A stretch of 64,000 nt of DNA from Bacteroidota bacterium. GTDB lineage: Bacteria > Bacteroidota > Bacteroidia > Flavobacteriales > Schleiferiaceae. The position numbers and the translations under genes are program-made. The notes beneath the pieces were generated by a model. The model saw nothing but the letters and a program-made list of their open reading frames with translations. It was not told where the DNA came from and searched no databases. Numbering within the stretch: position 1 is the first letter of the stretch; each line of letters opens with the position of its first letter. The DNA lies in NCBI GenBank assembly GCA_024742495.1, contig JANSYJ010000001.1:434001-498000 (forward strand). The letters are read 5' to 3'. Positions 1 to 8,340 of the stretch are shown here, one piece after another.

Positions 1-136
1 GGAGTTTGCAAGAGTTCTTGCACACGGTTTGCTGCATTGCATGGGTTGGGATGACCAAACGGAGGTGGATCGACTAGCGATGAGAAAGGAGGAGGAAATT
101 TGTTTAATTTCGCGGCCAGTTTTAGAAGGGAAATAG
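1..136 (+). CDS. ybeY: Endoribonuclease YbeY, C-terminal end (partial)
   Basis: Only the last 44 codons are in the window; the frame is open at base 2 and stops with TAG at 134-136. YbeY is a metal-dependent RNase acting in 16S rRNA maturation and ribosome quality control. The fragment contains the family metal-binding signature HGLLHCMGWDD, with two His ligands. The position of the usual third His is Asp, which I recall as common in Bacteroidota YbeY. The gene sits 24 nt upstream of mnmG, the usual order in this phylum. The N-terminal part lies outside the window and cannot be judged. Confidence 0.85.
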   Translation, partial: EFARVLAHGLLHCMGWDDQTEVDRLAMRKEEEICLISRPVLEGK

Positions 137-141
137 CTAAA

Positions 142-157
142 TGTTTCACGTGGAACG
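142..157. promoter_or_regulatory. parS: parS-like centromere site upstream of mnmG
   Basis: The 16-mer TGTTTCACGTGGAACG is centred on CACGTG (147-152). It matches the broadly conserved parS consensus TGTTNCACGTGAAACA at all but two defined positions. It lies in the 24-nt gap between ybeY and mnmG, so coding constraint does not explain it. A second site lies at 2031-2046. parS binds ParB and nucleates origin segregation; binding here is inferred from sequence. Confidence 0.7.
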
Positions 158-160
158 CAT

Positions 161-2032
161 ATGATTAACAAGGAGTATGATGTAATAGTAGTTGGCGGCG
201 GACATGCAGGTGCGGAAGCTGCAGCTGCGGCGGCTAACCTGGGAGCTAGGACGCTATTAGTTACAATGAATTTGCAAACCATTGGACAGATGTCGTGTAA
301 TCCGGCCATGGGCGGAATTGCTAAAGGTCAAATTGTACGAGAAATAGATGCCTTAGGAGGACTTTCTGGCATTATATCAGATAATACAGCCATTCAATTC
401 AGAATGTTAAATCGCTCTAAAGGCCCAGCTATGTGGTCGCCAAGGGTTCAAAGTGATAGATGGCGTTTTGCCGAGGACTGGCGTTTGGCTTTGGAAGCAA
501 TACCGACATTGGATTTTTTCCAGGACATGGTTGTTGACATTGACGTGGAGCAGGATAGGGTTATAGGGGTGCGAACCGGCATGGGTGTAAGCATTAAGGC
601 CAAGAAGGTGATTCTAACCAATGGCACCTTTTTGAATGGTTTGATTCATATTGGCGATAAGCAGTATGGAGGAGGCAGAGCCGGCGAAAGAGCTTCCTTC
701 GGTATAACAGAGCGTTTAATGGATTTGGGTTTCATTTCAGGTAGAATGAAAACGGGCACGCCTCCTAGAGTGGACGGCCGTTCTCTGAATTATAGCTTGA
801 TGGAGGAACAAAAGGGTGATCCTGTTCCTGAGAAGTTTTCTTACAGTTCATCCACAAAGCCATTAGATAAGCAAAGAAGCTGTCATATAACATATACCAG
901 CCCAGAGGTTCACGAAACCTTAAAAGAGGGTTTTGATAGGAGCCCAATGTTTAATGGAGCGATCCAATCAACGGGGCCAAGGTATTGCCCGTCTATTGAG
1001 GATAAAATATTCAAGTTTGCTGGAAAGGACCAACATCAAATATTTGTAGAGCCCGAGGGTTGGAATACGGTTGAGGTGTATGTGAATGGTTTTAGTACTT
1101 CATTACCTCAAGAAATACAAGAGAAGGCATTACGGAAGGTTGTGGGCTTCGAAAATGTGAAGATTTTCAGACCTGGTTATGCCATTGAGTACGACTATTT
1201 TCCACCTACACAATTGAGCCATAGCTTGGAAACCAAGCTAATATCAGGTTTGTATTTTGCTGGTCAAATTAATGGGACTACCGGTTATGAAGAAGCCGCT
1301 AGTCAGGGTTTAATGGCAGGTATAAATGCGGTAAAAGCGATTAGGGAAGAGGCACCGGTTGTATTAAGCAGGGATCAGGCTTATATCGGTGTTTTAATTG
1401 ATGATCTTATAACTAAGGGAACGGAAGAGCCCTATCGTATGTTTACTTCTAGAGCGGAGTATCGCATACTTCTTCGTCAGGATAATGCAGATGAAAGGCT
1501 TAGTCCTTTAGGCAATAGCATTGGCTTATTGGCTAATGATCGAATAAAGGAGTTTGAGTCGAAAATGGAAAAGACCAAAAACTTGAAGGATTGGGTTAGC
1601 AAATATTCAATTAGCCCAGAACAGGCCAATCCTATTTTAGAGGAAAGGGGATTAAGTCCCATAAAGCAAAAACTAAAATTTGATCGCCTAATAGCTAGAC
1701 CTCAGTTGGGTTTTAAGGATTTTGAATCGATTTCGGATCTTTCTAACCATTTAAAGAGCAACGGAATTTCTCAAGAGAATGTGGATAGAGTTGAAATAGA
1801 GGCGAAGTATTCGGGTTATTTAGCAAAGGAAAAGGAAGCTGCATCAAAAATCGATCGTTTAGAAGATCTGCGGATTCCATTGGACTTTGATTACCGTAAG
1901 TTAAAGTCTTTGAGCTATGAAGCTCGCGAGAAATTAAGCGAGCAAAAGCCAGATTCAATCAAGGCGGCTAAACGCATTAGCGGTGTTAGTCCAGCAGATA
2001 TAAGTGTATTATTGGTCTATATGGGCCGCTAG
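161..2032 (+). CDS. mnmG: tRNA uridine-5-carboxymethylaminomethyl(34) synthesis enzyme MnmG (GidA)
   Basis: At 623 aa this is full length for MnmG. With MnmE (not in the window) it installs the cmnm5 group on wobble U34 of a set of tRNAs, using FAD and a folate one-carbon unit in the cytoplasm. The N-terminal Rossmann FAD motif GGGHAG is at residues 12-17. The family motif CNPAMGGIAKG (about residue 46), the KGPAMWSPR segment and the C-terminal helical domain ending at VLLVYMGR are all present. ATG at 161 is chosen because the FAD-binding strand starts a few residues later. The gene is flanked by two parS-like sites and followed after 13 nt by a methyltransferase gene. Confidence 0.97.
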   Translation: MINKEYDVIVVGGGHAGAEAAAAAANLGARTLLVTMNLQTIGQMSCNPAMGGIAKGQIVREIDALGGLSGIISDNTAIQFRMLNRSKGPAMWSPRVQSDRWRFAEDWRLALEAIPTLDFFQDMVVDIDVEQDRVIGVRTGMGVSIKAKKVILTNGTFLNGLIHIGDKQYGGGRAGERASFGITERLMDLGFISGRMKTGTPPRVDGRSLNYSLMEEQKGDPVPEKFSYSSSTKPLDKQRSCHITYTSPEVHETLKEGFDRSPMFNGAIQSTGPRYCPSIEDKIFKFAGKDQHQIFVEPEGWNTVEVYVNGFSTSLPQEIQEKALRKVVGFENVKIFRPGYAIEYDYFPPTQLSHSLETKLISGLYFAGQINGTTGYEEAASQGLMAGINAVKAIREEAPVVLSRDQAYIGVLIDDLITKGTEEPYRMFTSRAEYRILLRQDNADERLSPLGNSIGLLANDRIKEFESKMEKTKNLKDWVSKYSISPEQANPILEERGLSPIKQKLKFDRLIARPQLGFKDFESISDLSNHLKSNGISQENVDRVEIEAKYSGYLAKEKEAASKIDRLEDLRIPLDFDYRKLKSLSYEAREKLSEQKPDSIKAAKRISGVSPADISVLLVYMGR

Positions 2033-2046
2033 TTCCACGTGAAACA
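2031..2046. promoter_or_regulatory. parS: parS-like centromere site downstream of mnmG
   Basis: AGTTCCACGTGAAACA matches the parS consensus TGTTNCACGTGAAACA at every defined position except the first. It fills the 13-nt gap between the mnmG stop (2030-2032) and the next ATG (2046-2048) and overlaps both codons by one to two bases. Together with 142-157 it brackets mnmG. ParB binding is inferred. Confidence 0.75.
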
Positions 2047-2933
2047 TGAAGCATTATTCAGAATGTCCAATTTGCTCGAAGGCCTCCTTTAAAGGGGTGC
2101 GAGAGCCTTATTACTTCCGTGGAGAAAGGGAGTATTTTAACGTCGACGAGTGTCAGAATTGTGGATTTTGGCTAACAAATCCAGCTCCAGAAGGAGAAGA
2201 ATTAGCGGCCTATTATCAGAGCGATGATTATGTAAGTCATACGGACGGTAAGGGCGGATTAATGGATCGAGTTTATGGTTTTGTTCGCGGAAAGGCGATT
2301 AAATCGAAATTTGAGCTTGTTCGCTCTTTGCTAGGAAACTCTACAATGCTGGTAGATTATGGAGCTGGAACGGGGGAATTTTTAAAGCACGCTAAAAACA
2401 ATGGTTTCGATGTGCTTGGCTTTGAACCATCGGAGGTGGCGCGCGAAAACGCAGCAAAAAAGGATTTAAAGCTATTAGACCCTGCCAACAGACAGGACTT
2501 AGCAGAATCCTCGGTTGGTGTTTTTACCTTATGGCATGTACTGGAGCATATCCCTGATTTAAACGAGACGCTTCACTATTTTCATAGCAGGCTTGTGGAC
2601 TCAGGATATTTGGTTTTAGCTTTGCCCAATCACGAGTCCTATGATGCTAATTATTATAAAAGTGATTGGGCGGCCTTAGACGCGCCGTTGCACCTTTGGC
2701 ATTTTGCGAAAAATGATATTCAGGCTTTAGCCAATAAGCATGGCTTTGAATTAAGGGAGATAAGGAACATGCCTTTCGATAGTTTCTATGTTTCCCTTTT
2801 AAGTGAAAAGAATAAACATGCTAAACAGAGACCGCTACAGGCATTGCTTCGTGGATTAGCATCAAATATGAAGGGAGCGGGAAGGGTAAAGAATATGAGT
2901 AGTCTTATCTATGTGCTACAAAAGAAGGTTTAA
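2046..2933 (+). CDS. Class I SAM-dependent methyltransferase with N-terminal zinc ribbon
   Basis: A 295-aa protein. Four cysteines (C7, C10, C36, C39 in two CxxC pairs) form a predicted zinc ribbon. A class I Rossmann methyltransferase fold follows, with the SAM-binding motif DYGAGTGEFL at about residue 105 and the post-motif LWHVLEHIPD. The substrate cannot be read from the sequence; related proteins are annotated only as class I methyltransferases, some acting on surface sugars or lipids. Its ATG overlaps the parS-like site, and co-transcription with mnmG is likely. The 3' end overlaps the convergent holB stop by 4 nt. Confidence 0.85.
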   Translation: MKHYSECPICSKASFKGVREPYYFRGEREYFNVDECQNCGFWLTNPAPEGEELAAYYQSDDYVSHTDGKGGLMDRVYGFVRGKAIKSKFELVRSLLGNSTMLVDYGAGTGEFLKHAKNNGFDVLGFEPSEVARENAAKKDLKLLDPANRQDLAESSVGVFTLWHVLEHIPDLNETLHYFHSRLVDSGYLVLALPNHESYDANYYKSDWAALDAPLHLWHFAKNDIQALANKHGFELREIRNMPFDSFYVSLLSEKNKHAKQRPLQALLRGLASNMKGAGRVKNMSSLIYVLQKKV

Positions 2934-4066
2934 CGCTCCTTCAAACGTAGAAGGTTACTAAACTGAAAGCTAGCATCGCTAATAATCAATTTGGCATTAC
3001 CATTTCTCTTTAGGTCATGAATCGCATCTTCTAAAACCTGTAATGCCATCTGAGCATTCTTAAGATGAAGCACCGATGCAAAACCATCTAACTTAAAGGA
3101 GAGCTTTTCATAAACGGGATGATGTGCGGATTCCGACTTTTGCTTGGAGCTAAAAGCTATTTGTAAAGTTTGTATAAAAAACTGTAATGCCTCCTTTTGC
3201 GACTCTTTATCGAGGGTGGTAAATTGATCGGCAAAAGCGAAGATTTCTTTTACTTTGGCGCTATAGCAGCCGCGCATCCAATTCTGAAATAGCTCAGCAA
3301 ATGTTACATAACGAGCACTATCCTCGGCTATATCCATGGCCAATACCATATCGTTTTCAGCAACCGTGGCTGCAGTATTTGCAACGGACTCTTCAATGCC
3401 TCTACTTTTAAGGAATGCTTGAATATCAGCAGTTTTCGGTCGAGGTATATGTAGTTTTTGACAACGGCTAGTTATCGTTTGTATAATTCTTTCCGCGTTT
3501 TCGGAGATTAAAATGATAATACTATTAGGACTCGGCTCTTCTAAGGTTTTTAAGAGCTTATTAGCCGCAGCAGAGTGCAAAAGCTCCGGTAAATAAAGCA
3601 AAACAAACTTTGGGCCGCCACTATATGACTTCAATTGTAGTTTGGAAATTACCCGTGCTGCTTCATCTACATTAATTTGCGCTTGCTTATTGGCCACATC
3701 CAGTTTACTAAGCCAATCATTTAAATGAAACAAGGGCTTGTGCTGTATAAAGTCGATCCAATCTTTGTTGAAATAATCGCAGTTTAGTTCCCTTGGAGAG
3801 CCAGCTACTCTAGCAAAAGGAAAACTAAAGTGTAAGTCGGGATAAGTCAGTTTTTGAAACTGTTTGCAGGGCACGCATTGTCCGCAACTATCGTCCTCAA
3901 CAGGCGCTTTACAGGCTAAGTATTGGGCGTAGGCAAGGGCTAAGGAGAATGATGCCGTGCCAGTTGGTCCGTGAAATAGTTGAGCGTGGCTGTTGTGCGA
4001 CCGCCTCACAGAATCCAATAATTTTTTCTTTTCGGCCAAGAGCCCAGGAACTTCTTTTAATAACAT
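2930..4066 (-). CDS. holB: DNA polymerase III subunit delta prime (HolB)
   Basis: A 378-aa AAA+ clamp-loader protein. Delta prime is the rigid stator of the clamp loader that puts the beta clamp on primed DNA. The Walker A region reads GPTGTASF at residues 33-40 and lacks the catalytic Lys, as expected for a delta prime rather than a tau/gamma subunit. Four cysteines (C52, C61, C64, C67) form the zinc module. The sensor-type segment LLKTLEEPSPNSI is present. The gene is monocistronic on this strand, divergent from pgk, and overlaps the end of the convergent methyltransferase gene by 4 nt (TTAA serves as stop on both strands). Confidence 0.9.
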   Translation of the reverse strand: MLLKEVPGLLAEKKKLLDSVRRSHNSHAQLFHGPTGTASFSLALAYAQYLACKAPVEDDSCGQCVPCKQFQKLTYPDLHFSFPFARVAGSPRELNCDYFNKDWIDFIQHKPLFHLNDWLSKLDVANKQAQINVDEAARVISKLQLKSYSGGPKFVLLYLPELLHSAAANKLLKTLEEPSPNSIIILISENAERIIQTITSRCQKLHIPRPKTADIQAFLKSRGIEESVANTAATVAENDMVLAMDIAEDSARYVTFAELFQNWMRGCYSAKVKEIFAFADQFTTLDKESQKEALQFFIQTLQIAFSSKQKSESAHHPVYEKLSFKLDGFASVLHLKNAQMALQVLEDAIHDLKRNGNAKLIISDASFQFSNLLRLKER

Positions 4067-4122
4067 GTTGCTATACGAATGTTAAATGAAAGCGGTGTAT
4101 TTTCGCAGTAAAATTACAAGAA

Positions 4123-5316
4123 ATGCCAAGCATAAACGACCTTAATATGGAAGGTGCACGTGTTTTAGTGCGTGTAGACTTTAACGTGCCCTTAAATGAG
4201 GACCAGCAAATAACCGATGATAGCCGGATGCAAGCTCATATTCCTAGCCTTAAAGCGATATTAGCAAAGGGTGGCCGGCCAATCGTTATGTCGCATTTAG
4301 GCAGACCAAAAGGAGGCAGAGACCCAAAATTATCCTTAGCCCACCTGGTTGATCATTTAAAGGCTATTAGTGGAGTAGAGGTGCAATTTATAAACGACTG
4401 TATTGGTGAAGAGGTGGAGATTGCAAGTAAGAACTTACCGGAAAATACCATCCTACTTTTAGAAAACCTGCGTTTCCATGATGGAGAAACTAAAGGGGAT
4501 GAGAATTTCGCCTATGGACTCTCTAAAAATGGAGACTTTTATATCAATGATGCTTTTGGAACCGCACATAGAGCGCACGCCTCAACCGCAATTATTGCCA
4601 ATTACTTTTCCGGGAAGAAAGCCTTCGGTTTGGTAATGAAGGCCGAAATTGACAATGTGAACAAAGTTTTGAATGGCGGACAAAATCCAATAACTGCAAT
4701 TGTTGGTGGCGCAAAGGTGTCGTCCAAAATTTCGGTGCTAGAAAATTTGCTTCCAAAAATTGATCACCTGGTCATAGGAGGAGGAATGGCCTTTACTTTT
4801 CTAAAAGCACAAGGGGCTTCAACTGGAAATAGTCTTGTTGAGGATGATTTTGTAGAAATGGCCGCGAAAATAATGCAGGAAGCTGAAAAACAAGGAGTTA
4901 AGATTCATTTACCTGTCGATGCCGTGATTGCCGATGATTTTAACAATTCTGCAAAACGCGATATAGTGGACGCTAAGAGCATCCCAGACGGGTGGATGGG
5001 ATTAGACGCCGGCCCCGAGACGATAAGCGCTCTCGCGCCAATTATGGAGGCCAGTAAAACCATACTTTGGAACGGGCCGATGGGCGTGTTCGAATTTGAG
5101 AACTTTTCCGCAGGTACAAAGGGTGCTGCCGATCTTATTGCCAAGGCAACCTCGCAGGGTGCTTTTAGCTTAGTTGGAGGTGGAGACTCCGTGGCCGCGA
5201 TAAAAAAGTTTAATATGGCGGAACAAGTAAGCTATGTTAGCACTGGAGGAGGAGCAATGTTAGAATTTTTGGAAGGTAAAACTCTTCCTGGTATTGCCGC
5301 AATTCAGGATAAGTAA
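4123..5316 (+). CDS. pgk: Phosphoglycerate kinase
   Basis: At 397 aa this is the usual length. It transfers phosphate from 1,3-bisphosphoglycerate to ADP in glycolysis, or the reverse in gluconeogenesis. The N-terminal signature RVDFNVP is at residues 17-23. The substrate-binding segment MSHLGRPKGG and the C-terminal nucleotide loop SLVGGGDSVAA are intact. The 56-nt upstream gap contains TATTTTCG (4098-4105), close to the phylum's TAnnTTTG element, but I find no -33 element at proper spacing. The stop lies 1 nt from the stop of the convergent CvpA gene. Confidence 0.98.
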   Translation: MPSINDLNMEGARVLVRVDFNVPLNEDQQITDDSRMQAHIPSLKAILAKGGRPIVMSHLGRPKGGRDPKLSLAHLVDHLKAISGVEVQFINDCIGEEVEIASKNLPENTILLLENLRFHDGETKGDENFAYGLSKNGDFYINDAFGTAHRAHASTAIIANYFSGKKAFGLVMKAEIDNVNKVLNGGQNPITAIVGGAKVSSKISVLENLLPKIDHLVIGGGMAFTFLKAQGASTGNSLVEDDFVEMAAKIMQEAEKQGVKIHLPVDAVIADDFNNSAKRDIVDAKSIPDGWMGLDAGPETISALAPIMEASKTILWNGPMGVFEFENFSAGTKGAADLIAKATSQGAFSLVGGGDSVAAIKKFNMAEQVSYVSTGGGAMLEFLEGKTLPGIAAIQDK

Positions 5317-5317
5317 A

Positions 5318-5845
5318 TTATCCCGCGTCTTTTATTAAGTACTGCTTATCGATAAGGTCGTCGAAGCCTATAGTTTCTGCGGCCTTATCGCTATATCTTA
5401 GGAGTTTTTGATAAACCTGACTTTGACGAAGGGTACTTTTTTGGAAAATAGTACGATTCTTTTGAATGCGGTTTAGGGAGAATACTACTAAGGTCATAAT
5501 GGCCGCCCATTTTATTGCGCCAAAAATGGCTCCTAGAATGCGATTAATGCCATTTAAGGCCACTATCTTAAGTGTTTTAGTAAGCAGGCTCGCAAGCACG
5601 TTTACCAAAAGAATCGTAGCAAAGAAAACAACCACGTAGCTAATAATTTTGAGCTCAAAATCAACGGACTCAAAATATATGGTGAAGTATTTAAAAACCT
5701 TATCAGCTAACACATAGGCGGCAACGACGCCGATGAAAATTCCTAAGATCGCGGCCAGTTCACGAATGAAACCTTTCATAAAGCCCTTAATGATTCCAAA
5801 AACCATTGGGGCGAGAAGAATTATATCGAGTGCAGAAAAGTTCAA
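5318..5845 (-). CDS. CvpA family inner-membrane protein
   Basis: A 175-aa protein with about four hydrophobic segments and the CvpA-family opening in which a short N-terminus leads into a Gly-rich helix (FGIIKGFMKGFIREL). CvpA was named for colicin V production in E. coli, but its role elsewhere is unsettled. The start is TTG at 5845; an ATG would begin inside the first helix. The gene stands alone on the minus strand, divergent from the 5888 gene with a 42-nt gap, and nearly touches pgk at its 3' end. Confidence 0.8.
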   Translation of the reverse strand: MNFSALDIILLAPMVFGIIKGFMKGFIRELAAILGIFIGVVAAYVLADKVFKYFTIYFESVDFELKIISYVVVFFATILLVNVLASLLTKTLKIVALNGINRILGAIFGAIKWAAIMTLVVFSLNRIQKNRTIFQKSTLRQSQVYQKLLRYSDKAAETIGFDDLIDKQYLIKDAG

Positions 5846-5887
5846 AAGCCAGATTTAGACCGACAAGATAAACACAAAAGCCGAAAA

Positions 5888-6250
5888 ATGCTGGAGCAAG
5901 AAAATAGAAACAAGTGGAATAGAATAATTAATTATGTAAAAGAGCGCTTCGGTGATGGTGAAGAACCAGATCTAGACGTTATTCTATTTCTAATCGGGGT
6001 AAGAGAGCTCGGTACTCCTCCACAAAAGAAAACCTTTAAAAAGGATCAAAAGCTGGAGCTGATGCATATTGCTATCTGTCGTTTGCTAAGCTCCTACGGT
6101 TATTATCAGCTCGATGGACTAGATGAAGAAGGCTGGCCACATTACACCTTGCTGAAAAAGTTACCCTTTTTAAAACCCGGTGAGCAAAGTGTATTAATGA
6201 AAGAAGCGGTTATTCGCTACTTCGATGAAGAAATTTGGGAGGATACTTGA
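5888..6250 (+). CDS. Conserved hypothetical protein, 120 aa
   Basis: A soluble, charged protein without signal peptide or membrane segment. The sequence (ILFLIGVRELGTPP near residue 40, a middle helix rich in Lys/Leu, acidic C-terminus) resembles an uncharacterised family I associate with Bacteroidota, but I recognise no catalytic motif and assign no function. The start follows an A-rich stretch, the usual translation signal in this phylum. It converges on a tandem lipoprotein pair with a 5-nt gap. Confidence 0.65.
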   Translation: MLEQENRNKWNRIINYVKERFGDGEEPDLDVILFLIGVRELGTPPQKKTFKKDQKLELMHIAICRLLSSYGYYQLDGLDEEGWPHYTLLKKLPFLKPGEQSVLMKEAVIRYFDEEIWEDT

Positions 6251-6255
6251 GATAA

Positions 6256-6642
6256 TTAATCAAATGAACAACCCACTAATAAAGAGTCGTAGGGCTGAAT
6301 GTAAACCGTTTTAGTTACATGTTCATTCGGAAGTAAGCGAATTTCGGTGCAACCAATCCAAGTATAATCTGGTCGATCACCTCTACTGGCGCGAACCCCT
6401 AAGGTTGCTGCTTGATCGTATTCGAAATCAACCTCGCCATTTGTATTAGTTCGGCCGTCTAACCAAACTTTATTTCCTGGAACTGGCGCAGCTACTTCCA
6501 CACGAACATTCTGCACTAGAAGGGAGTCCGACTGTGTTTTTACAACAATGGTAAAAGGGTAATTCGGATTGAGCTCCTCATTTTCACAGGAGCTATAGAA
6601 AAACATGCTGGCAATGGCCAGTCCTAAAAACAGCTTCTTCAT
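6256..6642 (-). CDS. Predicted lipoprotein with a single transthyretin-like beta domain
   Basis: A 128-aa protein with a signal peptide ending in a lipobox (FFYSSC), so probably lipid-anchored in the cell envelope. The mature part is one small beta domain with the pattern VRVEVAAPVPGN...NTNGEVDFEY, like carboxypeptidase-regulatory or transthyretin-like folds. It lies 2 nt after the gene at 6645-7016, which encodes a similarly built lipoprotein, so the two look like diverged tandem duplicates in one operon. Function is unknown. Confidence 0.7.
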   Translation of the reverse strand: MKKLFLGLAIASMFFYSSCENEELNPNYPFTIVVKTQSDSLLVQNVRVEVAAPVPGNKVWLDGRTNTNGEVDFEYDQAATLGVRASRGDRPDYTWIGCTEIRLLPNEHVTKTVYIQPYDSLLVGCSFD

Positions 6643-6644
6643 AA

Positions 6645-7016
6645 TTACTGATCGTCTCTACAACCGCTATCAGGGTCACCGGAAATCGTCATATCCAAAT
6701 ATTGGGTCTTTGAACCCCTTTCCAATTCCGCATAGGTGCAACTCTTGTAAGGTCGCTTTGTAGCAACGATTTCTACCACCGCCTTATTTTTTAAGCTGAT
6801 GGAAACTTTTCCTTCTTCATCAGTATAAAGGAAAAAATCTACTGCAGAATTGTCTACTGGAGCGTAAATATGCACCAAGGCATTTTGCGCAGCAACCGTG
6901 CCGTCTTCAACCGTAACATAAAGGTCGAGCGCAAAATCACGATTGTCCTGTTCGCAGGATCCCGCTAGGAAAACAGCAAGGCTTAGGAGTAGGATGTAAC
7001 GATATATACGGGACAT
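6645..7016 (-). CDS. Predicted lipoprotein, paralogue of the adjacent gene
   Basis: A 123-aa protein with signal peptide and lipobox (LAGSC). The mature domain shows the same layout as its downstream neighbour: a beta strand ending in VHIYAPVDNS, a turn with DEEGKVSISL, and Cys pairs near the C-terminus (C93 region and a terminal SGCRD). It probably adopts a transthyretin-like fold. The role is unknown. It is first in a two-gene minus-strand unit and divergent from pheS across a 78-nt gap. Confidence 0.7.
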   Translation of the reverse strand: MSRIYRYILLLSLAVFLAGSCEQDNRDFALDLYVTVEDGTVAAQNALVHIYAPVDNSAVDFFLYTDEEGKVSISLKNKAVVEIVATKRPYKSCTYAELERGSKTQYLDMTISGDPDSGCRDDQ

Positions 7017-7094
7017 GACTATGCTAAATAATTATCATCTTTGCGGCTCAAATATAACAATTAACGTAGGCTATTAGCTTATTAGCATCATATA

Positions 7095-8114
7095 ATGAAA
7101 GAACGTATTGATTTGTTGCGTCGTGAAGTAGAGAAATTTGGCAGTCAAGCGGCGGCCGAAGTAGAAACTTTTCGCGTAGAAATGCTTGGTAAAAAGGGTA
7201 AAATCACTTCTTTGTTTAATGATTTTAGGGAACTTGCTGGAGATCAGAAAAGAGATCTTGGCAAGCCGCTCAATGAGTTAAAGAAATTTGCACAGGAAAA
7301 AATTAACGACTTAAAGAACACTGCTGCAGAGGATAGGGACCAGGAATCAGGCGAGGATTTAAGCCGCCCCGCCAATTTTACTAAGCTAGGTTCACGGCAT
7401 CCGGTTAGCCTCGTTAAAAATGAGATTGTTTCTATTTTTCAAAGAATAGGCTTTAATGTTTCCTCCGGTCCCGAGATAGAAGATGACTGGCATAACTTTA
7501 CCGCTTTAAACTTTCCAGAAGAACACCCTGCACGCGATATGCAGGATACATTTTTCGTAAATAGAGAGCCAGACTGGGCGCTTAGAACGCACACATCAAG
7601 CGTACAAGTGCGGGTTATGGAAAATAATCAGCCTCCAATTCGCACCATTTCTCCAGGACGCGTTTTTCGAAACGAAGCCATTTCGGCACGATCACATTGT
7701 TTCTTCCACCAAGTAGAAGGTCTCTATATTGACAAAGACGTAAGCTTTGCCGACCTCAAACAAACATTGCTGTATTTTGCTCAAGAATTTTTTGGCCCCG
7801 AAACGAAAATACGTTTACGACCCAGCTATTTCCCATTTACCGAGCCTAGCGCTGAAATGGACGTTTATTGGGGTTTAGAAAACGAAAGGGATTACCGAAT
7901 GACAAAGGGCACCGGTTGGTTGGAAGTTTTAGGATGTGGTATGGTTGATCCCAATGTCCTCAAAAACAACGGAATTGATCCCGATGTATATTCAGGTTAT
8001 GCTTTTGGTATAGGAGTAGAACGCATGGCTTTGCATCGCTTTCAAATTCCAGATATCCGAATGTTATTTGAAAATGACGTTCGCTTTTTAGAGCAGTTTA
8101 AAGCAGCTTATTGA
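7095..8114 (+). CDS. pheS: Phenylalanine-tRNA ligase alpha subunit
   Basis: At 339 aa this matches the family. It is the catalytic subunit of the alpha2-beta2 PheRS that charges tRNA-Phe. There is an N-terminal coiled-coil tRNA-binding region (about residues 1-85), then the class II core with motif 2 (PGRVFRNEAISARSHCFFHQ) and motif 3 (FGIGVERMALHRF). pheT is not adjacent, which is frequent in Bacteroidota. The 78-nt divergent gap contains CATCTTTG at 7036-7043, one base off the TAnnTTTG element, but no clear -33 box. The 3' end overlaps the convergent pterin dehydratase gene by 17 nt. Confidence 0.96.
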   Translation: MKERIDLLRREVEKFGSQAAAEVETFRVEMLGKKGKITSLFNDFRELAGDQKRDLGKPLNELKKFAQEKINDLKNTAAEDRDQESGEDLSRPANFTKLGSRHPVSLVKNEIVSIFQRIGFNVSSGPEIEDDWHNFTALNFPEEHPARDMQDTFFVNREPDWALRTHTSSVQVRVMENNQPPIRTISPGRVFRNEAISARSHCFFHQVEGLYIDKDVSFADLKQTLLYFAQEFFGPETKIRLRPSYFPFTEPSAEMDVYWGLENERDYRMTKGTGWLEVLGCGMVDPNVLKNNGIDPDVYSGYAFGIGVERMALHRFQIPDIRMLFENDVRFLEQFKAAY

Positions 8115-8340
8115 TCGCTAAAGCCAAATTGTAGTCTTTATCCGTAATCGCATCCTTCTGATCATGTGTGCTCAAAGAGAGCTGCACTCGATTGTAAACA
8201 TTGTAGATTTCAGGGTGATGATTTTGCTCTTCAGCCAATTTTGCTACATCCTCCAAAAAATGGAATGCAGCTTTGAAGTCATTAAACTCAAAGCTGCGCA
8301 CCAGTTTATTTTCCTTAAGACTCCATTTATCCGGGCTCAT
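8098..8340 (-). CDS. Pterin-4a-carbinolamine dehydratase
   Basis: An 80-aa protein with the family signature: HHPE at residues 41-44, then tyrosine-rich NVYNRVQLSLSTHD with the conserved His at 59. The enzyme dehydrates 4a-hydroxytetrahydrobiopterin in the recycling of pterin cofactor used by aromatic amino acid hydroxylases. No phenylalanine hydroxylase gene is in the window. It is last in the minus-strand run from acpP, and its start overlaps the end of pyk by 14 nt, implying translational coupling. Confidence 0.88.
   Translation of the reverse strand: MSPDKWSLKENKLVRSFEFNDFKAAFHFLEDVAKLAEEQNHHPEIYNVYNRVQLSLSTHDQKDAITDKDYNLALAINKLL

Noticed and set aside
4098-4105. Promoter -7 element for pgk (TATTTTCG)
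   Set aside because: The nearest TTG is 27 nt upstream, outside the usual 17-23 nt spacing.
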